Source of the DNA: Anthostomella pinea
Lineage: Eukaryota > Ascomycota > Sordariomycetes > Xylariales > Xylariaceae
NCBI GenBank assembly: GCA_963556695.1
Contig: CAUWAG010000007.1
Span: 2,046,001-2,110,000, forward strand
Direction of reading: 5' to 3'
Length of the DNA: 64,000 bases
Shown: piece by piece, positions 47,091-57,296 of the stretch
Layout: the number at the start of each line of letters is the position of its first letter
Numbering within the stretch: the first letter of the stretch is position 1
Program-made: the position numbers and the translations under genes
The notes under the pieces: generated by a model
The model's input: only the letters and a program-made list of their open reading frames with translations
Database searches by the model: none
What the model was told of the DNA's origin: nothing

Positions 47091-50000
47091 GTACATCAAA
47101 CGAAACATATCGACACAGGCATCTAGTCATCCATTCTGTGAATACAGCAGGGGGACAAAAGAGTGCAGGCCCTACAGAGTTAGCCATTAACCTGGCTGAC
47201 TATAAAGGAGAACAAGCAGACATCATTCTAATGCAAGAGCCCTGGGTTGCCATACCACCAGGCAGGAGAATGGGAGTAAAGACACACCCCAATTACGATA
47301 TATTCTCCCCAGTGGATTCCTGGGACAGCGACAGTACACGGCCCAGATCTCTCATCTATGTGAGAAAATACCTTTAAGCGGATCAACTTCGGCCCTATGC
47401 TACACGAGACATCACCTGGGTCAAGGTACAAGGCATTACATTTGCCAGTGTCTACCGGCCATGTGACAACCCACAGGAAGTGGATGACATTCTAGAAGTA
47501 TGGACTCCACCTTTTGGCTGCGTTATAGCTGGAGATTTCAATGCTGGCGACACATCCTGGGACTCAAGCAATCCAGGATATCATGGTGGTGTTATACTTG
47601 CACAAACTATGGCAGACCACGGACTGGATCTGATTTCTGAACCAGATGTCCCGACACATGATGACGGAAATGTACTAGATCTGGTGTTCTCTGATGTCCC
47701 CATGGCTGAAGCCTCAGTCAATGATGCACTTCAGTGCACCTCAGATCATGAGACATTACGAATAATCATTCCAATCCAGGGAGATCTGGACCGAGTACCC
47801 AAGGCCAATCATTGGATAGTACCGGACGATAAACTACAGGAGCTGGCAGATAATGTCCAAACCAGGATTCATGAACTCCCCCGGCTGGGTGTATCCCCTG
47901 GCCAGGTGGACACCTTTACACAAAGCCTTATCAACATGATCCAAGGCTGTATCAGGACAGTGGGCAAGAGGCCCCGTCAATCTAGGCCCACTGCTTGGTG
48001 GAATGATGACTGCAAAGCAGCTGTTCAGACATACAGGGCCCTTTCCAAACAGACTACAAGCCAAGAAGGACGGAATTCAGCCCGACGGGAATTTCGCGGC
48101 GTGGTTCGGAAAGCTAGGAGAGAGTACTGGCAGACTCTAATCAATTCAGCAACTGAGCCAAAGGACCTATACAGAATCGTCTCTTGGCACAAGTTATCAG
48201 CAGGATTGCATTCCCCTCTAATCATCATAGGAGACCAAATATTCGAGTCACAAGAGAGCAAGGCAAATGCATTACGCTCAGCCACGCTTGAACGAAGTAC
48301 CTCAGACAACGATATCATCGACCCCTGGACCGCTCAGATCATACAACCCAAGCCACACATCCCCCTTGAATACCACGTCGGACTGGAAGAGGCTAAAGGG
48401 TGCACTTTAAGAACCAAGAGCAACTCCCCGGGAGTAGATACCCTCACAGTACGGATTCTGAAAGCTTGCTGGCCAGTCATTGGTGAACATATCAGAGCCC
48501 TTTTCCAGACCTGTCTACTGATTGGACACCACCCTAAACCATTCAAAGTAGCTGAGGTGGTGATGATCCCAAAATCAGGAAAGAAAGACTACTCCAATCC
48601 CAGGGCCTACAGACCAATATCGCTACTGTCATGTCTTGGCAAGGGCCTAGAACGATTCATTGCGAAAAGAATTACCTGGTTTGTTGTCAAACTTGGAATT
48701 CTAGCCCCACAACATTTTGGAGCTCTACCAAAGCGCTCTGCCACTGACCTGGTAGCTGCACTCATACACGATATTAAGCAGGCCCTTGACCAAGGCCTCG
48801 TTGCAACGGTAGTCACATCAGATGTGAAAGGGGCCTTTGATGCTGCCCTAATGGGACGGCTGGTGGTTCGCATGAGAGAACAGGGCTGGCCAGGCTTTCT
48901 CATAAGATGGGTCCAGTCGTTCATGTCCGAGCGGTCCGCAAGAGTTCGGTTTGAAGGTACTGTGACCGATATAAAAGCTCTCACTTGTGGGCTCCCACAA
49001 GTCTCACCAGTCTCTCCAATCCTCTACATGCTGTATACAGAGCCAATCTGTGCCCGACTTGGCATGAAAAGAAGACGCTTTGGATATGCAGATGACCTAG
49101 CAACACTCTGCATTGGAAAGAACCTTAAAGAAATAGCTACAGAGGCTTCTAAAAACCTTTATTTACTCAATCAATGGGGACATAACAATGCTATTGAATT
49201 TGATCCCGATAAAACCGAGATCATGCACTTCTCACGGAAAAAGAACTCAGACAATCCCCCAGTTTGCCACGGAACAATGAACAAAACAGCTAAGCATTCC
49301 ATGCGATGGCTAGGTGTCCTTCTGGATAGGAAACTAAACTTCAAAGACCATGTTTCTCACTGGGCCAAGAAAGCTAGTAGGGTAGCAAATCACCTTTGAG
49401 GACTATGCAACACAGTCAAAGGACTTCCAGTAAAGTCAACCAAGAGGGCTGTGAAAGCTTGTGTTATTCCTATTCTCACACATGGCCTGGAGGCCTGGTA
49501 CCCAGGAATCGAGAAAGCTGGGAGCTTAGGTGAGAGATCAGCATGTCGCATTAAGGGGCTTCTTGGAACAATAGATGCCGTACTACGAACGGCGATCAGG
49601 GCTATCTTGCCAGTCTGGAAAACACACCCTGGACATATCTTACACTTTGAATCGCAGATTCCCCCAGCAAGAGTTCTTGCAGAGTCAATAAGACGACGTC
49701 ACGGCCTCCGACTAGGACGAATAGATCAGAGACACCCTCTGGTTGGCAGGCTCCAAATACAAGCTCGCAAGGATCTAACAAGGCTACAAAGGAGCTTCCA
49801 GCTAGTCCCTGACTTCCAGAGACCAATACTTACCAGGCCATCATGGAAGAAGCGCCCAATCCGCAAAGACAAAGACAAAGAAACAGAGCTCTTCAAGCAA
49901 TGGTTACAAGAGAGAAACATGAATACTGACCTTGTCATCTACTCAGATGGATCACAGTTGGATGACCAAGGCACAATCCGCACTGGATGGGGTTATACCA

Positions 50001-50806
50001 TCAGGAAAGGCGGCACTACACAAGAAGTATACCGGGGAAGGGGCAGACTTCTACAAGCAGAAGTAATAGATGCTGAAGTCCATGGTGCTCTCCAAGGTCT
50101 TGCAGCAGCCAGGGCAATTGGACACGGAAAACAGCTATATGTCTGCCTGGACAACACGTCAGTGGTAGATGGGCTCAATGGGACTCCACCCGAGACATCA
50201 CAAAACATTTTTCTACGATTTCAAGAACTTGCCACAGCACACACTCCTGGAGTGACCGTCAAATGGATTCCTGGACACAGAGATATTGATGGCAACGAAG
50301 CTGCCGACACACTAGCAAAAGAGGGTGCCATACTGGAAACAGACACAACAAATCTTCCTACAATCTCTTGGGTCAAGAGAGATCTCAAAAGACAGGGCAA
50401 GAAAGAGTTCAACCAATGGTAAAAAGACCAATCAGAATCTAGGTATCAAGAAGTATACTCACATGCAGTAACTGAAAGAGACCTTATATCTTTTAAGAGG
50501 AGTACTTTACACAGACTTCTAGCGGCCAGATCTGGACATGGCGACTTTGCCAGATACTATGAACGCTTTGGGCACACAGACTCAAATGATCACTACAGCT
50601 ATGGTGAGAAGAAAACACCACAACACATTTTCTTTTGTAAGAGGCTGGGGAAAAATCGGCTACTGCCTAGGCATTCGCCTACGACAGCTTGTTTACAATA
50701 CTTAAGGGAGAGGAGCACAGAATGGGCAAAATTCGTGGAGAAGAGCAAGTTCTTTTCAACAATCTGCCCCCGATAGATAGCCTTCCTTGAAGGACCAGAT
50801 GGATGA
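47084..50806 (+). pseudogene. LINE ORF2 (endonuclease-reverse transcriptase-RNase H) with four in-frame stops
   Basis: 1240 codons in one frame. The APE endonuclease (VIAGDFNAGDTSWDS, CTSDHETLRI) is followed by reverse transcriptase (PRAYRPISLLSCLGK, SDVKGAFDAAL, GLPQVSPVSPILY, FGYADDLATLC), RNase H (VIYSDGSQLDDQG, AEVHGALQGLAAA, VKWIPGHRDIDGNEAADTLA) and a C-terminal knuckle region. Stops are at 47375 (TAA), 49397 (TGA), 50420 (TAA) and 50774 (TAG). The first three are C-to-T changes of CAA or CGA. The last replaces the Tyr codon seen in the truncated copy. The knuckle reads YSYGEKKTPQHIFFC, where the truncated copy keeps CSCGEKKTSQHIFFC. Confidence 0.92.
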
Positions 50807-50983
50807 CCCCAAGGTCATACCGCCGCAACAACGGGGATGGGCCCGTGAGCAGAACTGACTGTACTTATTATCTTGAGACCTCCACAACCCTGCGATGCAG
50901 AGGCTCTGGGAGGCGTGGTTTGCACTACTGAGGAGCTACCCCACGTTAAATACAAAACAAACAAAACAAACAGCGAGACACAG

Positions 50984-51331
50984 GAGCAGAAATCTGAATC
51001 ACAAGTTATCATCGCATCGGCACAACGTGGAACACATCCTTCGCGAGTAAGAGCAGTCTGGGTAGAACGGTACATCAGAATGTTATAAGCTGTGCATTGA
51101 GGCTTCCGCGAATCCATGGTTTCGGTGGATATCTGTCAAGATCATGCTCTCTCTTCGACCTGTTCCTCCACAATCCACCACCACTTCCTTTTCCCCCTCG
51201 GCATGAGAACCTCCCGTCAGGATCACGTATCTCATCACCCCCTTTTTTTCCGCATGCCACTGAGACTCGTGATAACCTCCAGCGACGAGCATCATATATT
51301 CACTGCAGCCGCCAAATATCAGATACATCAC
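50984..51331. other. Short spacer between the LINE and the pogo relic
   Basis: Continues the target region of the LINE. No gene supported. ORFs on both strands are short and lack domain features. Confidence 0.4.
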
Positions 51332-51333
51332 TA

Positions 51334-52541
51334 CCGTCCCCCCCCATAGAAGTCGGACACCCCCACTAGTCGGACAGCCAAACCTCACCATCACCACCAA
51401 AACACCCCCTTATTCATTTATAGTGTCACGGAACAGCTGGCAGCTCAGGACGAAGATGCCCATCTATTACTCCAGATGAATAAGAATCTACTGGTGAGGA
51501 GGGAAGAAGGATCAGAACCACCAGCCAATTCTGGTGGGGGATTAGATCTTCAATCCCGCTCCACAATTATCCATAGTGAGTGCAGCGGGGCAACGCGTCC
51601 ACCCCACCAGATCACCTGATGAGCGCACGTACCACCGTGAATGGATGGATGGATGTCAGGTCCATCACATATAGACGAATAAAGCCGTTCAGGTCAGAGA
51701 GATACAGCGAAATTATCATTAGAAAGCGCTAAAGCTGCTCATGCGTAATATCTAGCCGGCGCTCCAATGGCTCGCCCAGATCCTAATAGGCGAGGCTTTT
51801 ATATAGCTTTTAAAATGTCTTTATTAAGGGGGTTCTTTTTCTTTTTCTTTTCGTTTTTTTGATTTAATAACTATTTTATTGGAACAGGCTTGAACGATCA
51901 ATCATAATACTCGAGTATGGGGTCAAGGTCATGATGTTGCTGATGGTTGGATTGAGAGGAATCTAGCTGGACTCGAAGGTCTGGCCAAGTGCCCTCTCAA
52001 TCCACTATCTTATCTTATCTAATCATACATGTGGGTCCTGGTATAGATGGTTTGCAGTCTGGAATCGCATGGATCCAACATATTTCTTTTTATATCTTTG
52101 TACATGCAGCAACGCTAATAATACTTCCATAAGATAGTATCTTTATTACCGTTTTAAACTTTCCATTAAAATTAAGGATTTTTTAGCGCTTTTTTAGCAG
52201 TAGTTGCTTTAATTCAGCCTTTAATGCCTTAATCTTCTTGTTTTTAATAATAATTTCGGTTTCATTTTATTTTAAACACGTTTGCTATTTTTTATATTTT
52301 AACTTAGTTTTTAAAGACTTATTTTTACAGGAATTGATAATCTAACAGCTCGTGGTAAGGGTTTATTAGTCTTTTAATTTAAAGGTATTAAAAGTATTAA
52401 GCTTGAATTTTTTGAATATTATCTTCAAGTGTTATAAGCACTTTCTACAGCTAATAAAATAACATCTAGTAACTCTAAAGCTCAAAAGAATGTTTTATTT
52501 ATTAAAAATATAAGTTCTCGCCCTATTATAGTAGTAAATAA
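51334..52541 (-). mobile_element. AT-rich pogo transposon relic, 3' part (RIP-degraded)
   Basis: After a TA at 51332-51333 comes a terminal repeat (CCGTCC ... AGTCGGACACCCCCACTAG) with the same layout as the pogo element at 54823. Inside, the minus strand aligns base by base with the C-terminal half of that transposase: the ATCTAGCCGGCG word near 51750, the GGCTCGTGG-type word near 52340, and the region coding GFRVTGCYPISRKKC near 52450-52510. Here it is shifted to A and T at most C/G sites. The body (51800-52540) is strongly AT-rich. It ends abruptly at the solo LTR; the 5' half is missing. Confidence 0.72.
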
Positions 52542-52753
52542 TGTGACGGCCTGCACGGACCTTCCAACATGACAAGCCGATACTTCCCAATAAGGGAAGG
52601 ATCTGACCAGAGGATCCCCTTAAAGGGGCAACCTCCCGCTGTACCTATCTCTCTCTCTCTTCCTTTCCTCTCTAGTCTTGATATTTTCGTCAATAGAGTA
52701 ATAGCTGCTTGCTGCCGGCCATGTCCCAGCTCCTCAGTACGCTCGCCATGACA
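52542..52753. repeat. Putative solo LTR (212 bp)
   Basis: Starts TGTGACGGCC and ends CGCCATGACA, giving the TG...CA ends and short terminal inverted repeat of LTRs. Flanking five-base words (AATAA, GCCAT) do not match, so there is no target duplication. It sits exactly at the join between two pogo fragments. It could instead be a piece of another element. Confidence 0.45.
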
Positions 52754-53334
52754 GCCATCATTTATAGCGTCTATTGCCTCTATGAGGTCTTTTTTAGTGT
52801 AGAAAGGAGGCATTTTTTTGTACCAAAGTCGCTATTGCTTACAGAAAAAAGGAGAAAAAAGGAATAGCAAGACTTCTATTAGATGAGAGGTAATAGTGTT
52901 GGATGGCACACAAGCCACCGTGGCGTTCAGGGAGGTGGCAGTGCACCAACAAGGCCAATAGGGCATTTTTAGGCGACCTAGCCCACAGAAGGATTTTCAC
53001 AGAGACACAACACTAAAATCACAATCACCAGAATACACGTTATCAACCAGATCAACCATAATACACGCTGTTTGACAAATAGGGGGCACGGGTCCTATTA
53101 CTCCTCAGATTAGGCCCAGAAGTGCTAACTTCTGACCCCCACCACGGGCCATCCTGCAGCCGCAGACCTAATAAAATCTACTTTGAAAGAAACACTAAGA
53201 AAAGACGATTATATTGCCGTACTTACGGTATCTAGGGCTTTATTGCCGCTAGAGATGTGTATAAGTGAACATTGTGATGTTGGGTGTGAAAAGTGTCCCA
53301 CTTGGGGGGCTGTCCCACTTGGGGGCCCCGCCGT
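52754..53334 (-). mobile_element. pogo transposon fragment, 5' end and transposase N-terminus
   Basis: The ATG at 52813 (minus) begins MPPFYTKKDLIEAIDAINDG, the start of a psq-type helix-turn-helix of pogo transposases. It then runs into the LTR-like sequence. The right end (53294-53334) carries two copies of AAGTGGGACA and a GGGGCC stretch next to a TA, as in other fungal pogo termini. The end sequence differs from that of the 54823 element, so it is probably a different family. Confidence 0.5.
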
Positions 53335-54822
53335 TACATAAGCAGGCCAAGATTTCGCTTCTGTTCGGGCTATCTCCGCCAGGCTCGGGCTCGGCCTGGG
53401 GATCATCTTTCGTTATTTCGTCAGATTGAGCGGGGGTGTTGTCCACAGTCCCGTTCAGATGGCAAGTGATGTAGACACATAGATATTCCATCGTGCTTCC
53501 AACGACAACATTGCCATTCATTTAAGTATCCCTAGTCCTCTCCCTGTCAATAGATCGAGCTCCTCGACAAGCTCGGCGGCAAGTCCTCATCCCGTGTCCC
53601 CCACTCGCTCTCTGCTGTGCCCAGCACAAACTCCAGCGTCCCCCCATAATAGAAGAAATCATGCGTGATCCAATTCCGCGTATATGGCTTCCCATTGAGC
53701 CGCACGCTCTGTATGTAGATGGGCTTGTACGTCGGGTCAAACCCGATACATTTCAGCGTCGCTCGCCCACCCGTCGGCGTCCTAATGCTGACGCTACGAA
53801 ACATCGTGGGCGTGAGCAGGTACACATCCTGTCCCGCGACGGGGAAGAAGCCCATAAAGGCAAACGCCGAGAACGCGCCCATCGAGAGGTCGTCGTTCCC
53901 GGGGATCCCATTGAGGCTGCTGTTGAACTGGGACGGGATGTACTGGTGCACCCAGTACCAGCTCAGCCCGGGCCACCCGCCGTAGTGGAACTGGTACGTC
54001 GGTAGGAAGTTCGGCTCGTTGCCCATGTAGTTGATGCCCGAGGAGTGGAAGTACTCCAGCCGCTCGATGAAGGCCTGCTTGCCGCCCATCGCCGCGATCA
54101 GGCCTGCCATGTCGTGCGGGACGTAGAACGTGTAGAGCCAGGGGCTGCCCTCGTATGTGTCGTACTTCGTGTCGAAATAGCAGACGTGTTGCTGGAATAT
54201 CGGGCTGCATAGCCGCGTGTTCTGTTGTCGCCACATGCCGTTCAGGTATCGCGGTTGCAAGAACCCCGTGAACTTGGTCTTTTGGACTTTACCAGCTTCG
54301 TTCCGATACAGGTCCTCCTGGTTCTCATTGTACAGATTCCGCCAGTTGTGGCTGCGCTGCAGATACTTGTTCGCGTCGCTCTTCTTTCCCAGCCCGTCGG
54401 CCATCAGCGCGATTGCAAAGTCGTCGTATGCGTATTCCACTGCGCGCGATATAGACCGACTCGATGGACCTGTGCCATTCTTGTCATCGTCGTCGTATGG
54501 TATGTAACCCAGCTTGTGCCAGCTCTCCAGGTTGCCTCGACCAGCAACAGACCAGTCTTGGGGCTCGACCTCTGCATCAGAGACGACAGCTTCGTAGCCT
54601 AGTTCCAGTCTATGCCGTCCGTGAGGTTCTTGGCGAAGGCATCGGCGAGCACCACGTCTGCATTCGAGCCACCTTGGGTATACCCCTTGCTGAAGCTCAT
54701 ACGGCAGTCGGGAAGCTTTCCCTCATGCTTGTAGGTGTCGATCAGCGATCGCACCATCTTCGTCTGGACCACTGGGTCTATGATGGTTAACAGTGGATGT
54801 TGTGCCCTGAAGGAGTCCCATA

Positions 54823-57056
54823 CCATCCGACCCCCCGAACCGGCACACCCCCACTACCGGCACAGCCAAACCCCGCCACCACCACCAAAAGACACCCCTA
54901 CTCACTTACACGCATTTGAGGCTGTATAGGGTCAAAAAAATCAGCAAAATTATCATTCTGTGGTGTTTTGGCTGCTCGATCGACGTATCTAGCCGGCGCC
55001 CGGATTGACCGCCCGGATCTAGTCATCTGGGCTTCTGCAACAGGGGCTTCTACAGCCTCCTCAGCGTCCGCAAGCTCCTCGTCCTCTTCACCCTCGTCTT
55101 CAACAACCTCCGACTCTGAAGAAAAAAAAGAAGACTCTATAGCAACCGGAACTAACGGATTACCACCCTGGGCTAGTATTTCTATCATTATCATGAACTT
55201 TTTGTTGGGATTTGGTATCTTTTTCCTCTTCTTGGGCCGTAATCGCTCCAGTTCAGCCTCCAGGGCCCTGAACTTCTGGTCTTTTATGGCCAGCTCCGTC
55301 TCCTGGTTCTCAAAGGCATGGGAGATCTTCCGGAACTTCAGCCGAGTGGCTGGGGAACGATTCCTCCCGAAATCCCGGATTTGCCGGCTCGTGGTAGGGG
55401 TCTGTTGGTCCTCCAGCTCCGAGTCTTCCTGTTCTTCCGGCTTGGGGGTCTTCCGCTTGTCTTCTTGGATTTCTGGATGGTCTAGACATTTTTTGCGGCT
55501 AATTGGGTAGCATCCTGTCACTCGGAAGCCCGAGCGGATATTTTTTGGCGTACATGCCATGTCCCTTGCCTTGCTATAACAGCGGATAAAGTTGATCTTG
55601 TCAACAGGGGAAGAATCAGTCAGAGAATTTACCTGGGTAAGGAATCTCTGGTAGTAGGACTTAAGGGCGTTATAAGGGCCGTTATCCAGTGGTTGCATTC
55701 CGTGGCTGGTGTGTGCTGGGAAAAAGCACAGCAAGATGTTAACAAAATAACACCACATCATAAATTCGTCCTTTTCTACAGTCAGTTGCTGTTTAAATCG
55801 GAATAAATCAAACAACCAGTAAATAAATAAATAAAAATTGGTGTACGTACGGAGGTATGGCTACCATGGCCATCTAGGATCAAAAGGACTGGTTCCCACT
55901 GCTCCTGGCCACGAATGTCATCCACTTGTGGTATGAAAACGTGCTCAAGCCACTGGCAGGCGATATCGTTACTGGTCCAGCCATTTTCCGACGTTATATA
56001 GTACCAGTCGGCTATCTTCTGGAGTTCCTCGAGGAACCACTGCACTTGGAGATCTTTTCCCTTGAAAATCAAGCCTGGTTTGAGTACTCTACCGGTAGCT
56101 GAAATGGTCTCGATGAAAGATGTCCACGAGCGGCCCTGGGGGCTCTTTAGGAAAGCTTTCCTCGTCTCAGAACTTCCCAGAACTAGGGAATCAATGCCTA
56201 TAAGGGTAATTAATTAACTGTGAGGATAAGGGGCTCGAAAGAGTTACCAAAACCCGACATGATGCCGCCCTTATCGACATTGTACGTATTTTCTGGCTTC
56301 ACCCAGCCATAGTCCTCCAAGATGTTAAAGAACCAGTTCACAGACTTAGGGGTAAACCCCTTAAACCGAGCAGATTCCATTCGCTTGCCGATTTTAGTCT
56401 GAATGGTAGGGTTGTGTCGTTTAAAGCTGTCCATATAGTGGTTCCCAAGTGGTGCGAAATCCCCCTTTCTTTTTAGGAGGTTACCACAATTTCCCTGACG
56501 GCTGAGTGAGAGGGGGCAAGCCCCAAAGTCTCCTGGCGCAATATCCAGGCTGCTACCTTGCTTTCTTGCTCGGGAGAAATTCTCTGCTCGGTGGTGTGAG
56601 CTTCTGTTTTAGTCCCTCTCCCCCTTATGCGTGCTGACAGCGTGCTGGCCGGGACGCCGTATTTTTGGCTGGATTTTCTCACGGATATGCCATTATCTGT
56701 GACGTCTAGGTAGGCATCCACCACATCATCCTCTGTATACGTGGGCGGAGGCATCGTGGCTGGCTTCAGGATGCTGTGGTGCATGAGGGACAGGGGCTCA
56801 CAGAGAGAATTCTACAGCAAATTTGCATTTAAGGGCGGGGCACAGAGGCTGCTAAATGCCGATGCCGATGGCCAGCAATTAAATAATCTACATTAAGCTA
56901 AATACCAAGAAAAGGGCTATCTAACTATCTAAAGAACGTTTAGATACCCTCAAAAGGGGCTGTAATCCGTGTAAGTGAGTAAGGGGACTTTTGGTGGTGG
57001 TTGTGGGGTTTGGCTGTGCCGGTCGGGGGGGTGTGCCGGTTCGGGGGCTCGGATGG
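54823..57056 (-). mobile_element. pogo-type DNA transposon inserted in the GH92 gene
   Basis: 2234 bp with TA on both sides (54821-54822, 57057-57058). Terminal inverted repeats of about 90 bp start CCATCCGA and contain the word CCGGCACA twice. They are about 90% alike between ends. Its family differs from the pogo element at 15733 (different ends and transposase). Confidence 0.94.
54898..56754 (-). pseudogene. pogo transposase (two introns, one frameshift)
   Basis: Starts MPPPTYTEDDVVDAYLDV with a psq-type helix-turn-helix (VRKSSQKYGVPASTLSARIR). A one-base deletion near 56477 breaks the frame: EIVVTS-stop in one frame, then LLKRKGDFAPLGNHYMDSF in the next. Two introns are visible, one after IMSGF (GTAACT ... 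TTATAG) and one after HGSHTS (GTACGT ... CTGTAG). Catalytic Asp positions are kept: TYNVDKGG (the usual Glu after Asp is Lys), LLILDGHGSH and GMQPLDNG. A coiled, basic region (ETELAIKDQKFRALEAEL) and an acidic Ser/Glu tail complete it. One frameshift makes this copy inactive. Confidence 0.88.
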
Positions 57057-57170
57057 TATGCAGTAGAATGAATCATAATATGGCTCGCTGGACTTCCATA
57101 GGGGGTTCTCCCCGGTGTAGTCTTGAGGCGAGAGGAGGGTACGATATAGGCCCGACCAGAAGGTAAACAG

Positions 57171-57296
57171 TGTGACAATGCCGAAAATGAGATCCCTGAA
57201 TTTGACTTCTCCGCTGTCGTGAAGGCTAGCGAGGATGCTTGGAGGGAGAAGCTATCGGTGATTTCGGTCGATCAGAGTGGTATGAGCAATGATTCA
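57171..57296 (+). other. Inverted 126-bp segment of the GH92 coding region
   Basis: Read on the plus strand, against the gene's direction, it codes exactly 42 GH92 codons beginning CDNAENEIPEFDFSAV and ending SVISVDQSGMSNDS. These are the residues missing between EEQA and FTFWSGLYR. No base is lost or gained at the frame level. The segment begins TG and ends CA, so the breakpoints are ambiguous by two bases. Flanking ACAG and CCTGT words form only a weak inverted repeat. Confidence 0.93.

Larger units (their letters stand above)
45373..50969 (+). mobile_element. Full-length non-LTR retrotransposon (LINE, Tad1/I-like)
   Basis: 5597 bp bounded by a perfect 14-bp target-site duplication ACAGCGAGACACAG (45359-45372 and 50970-50983). 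The order is a short 140-bp 5' UTR, ORF1, ORF2 overlapping ORF1 by 7 nt, a 3' UTR of about 160 bp, and an A/C-rich tail (AAAACAAACAAAACAAA). The presence of an APE-type endonuclease, reverse transcriptase and an RNase H domain after it fits the Tad1/I group. A 5'-truncated relative lies at 59678-60117. Confidence 0.93.

Noticed and set aside
51845..51865. Poly-T/A tract as a retroelement tail
   Set aside because: It is inside the AT-rich pogo relic and aligns with its transposase region, so it comes from base decay rather than a tail.
53249..53521. 90-aa minus-strand ORF downstream of GH92
   Set aside because: No start context or domain; part of it is the terminal repeat of a pogo fragment.
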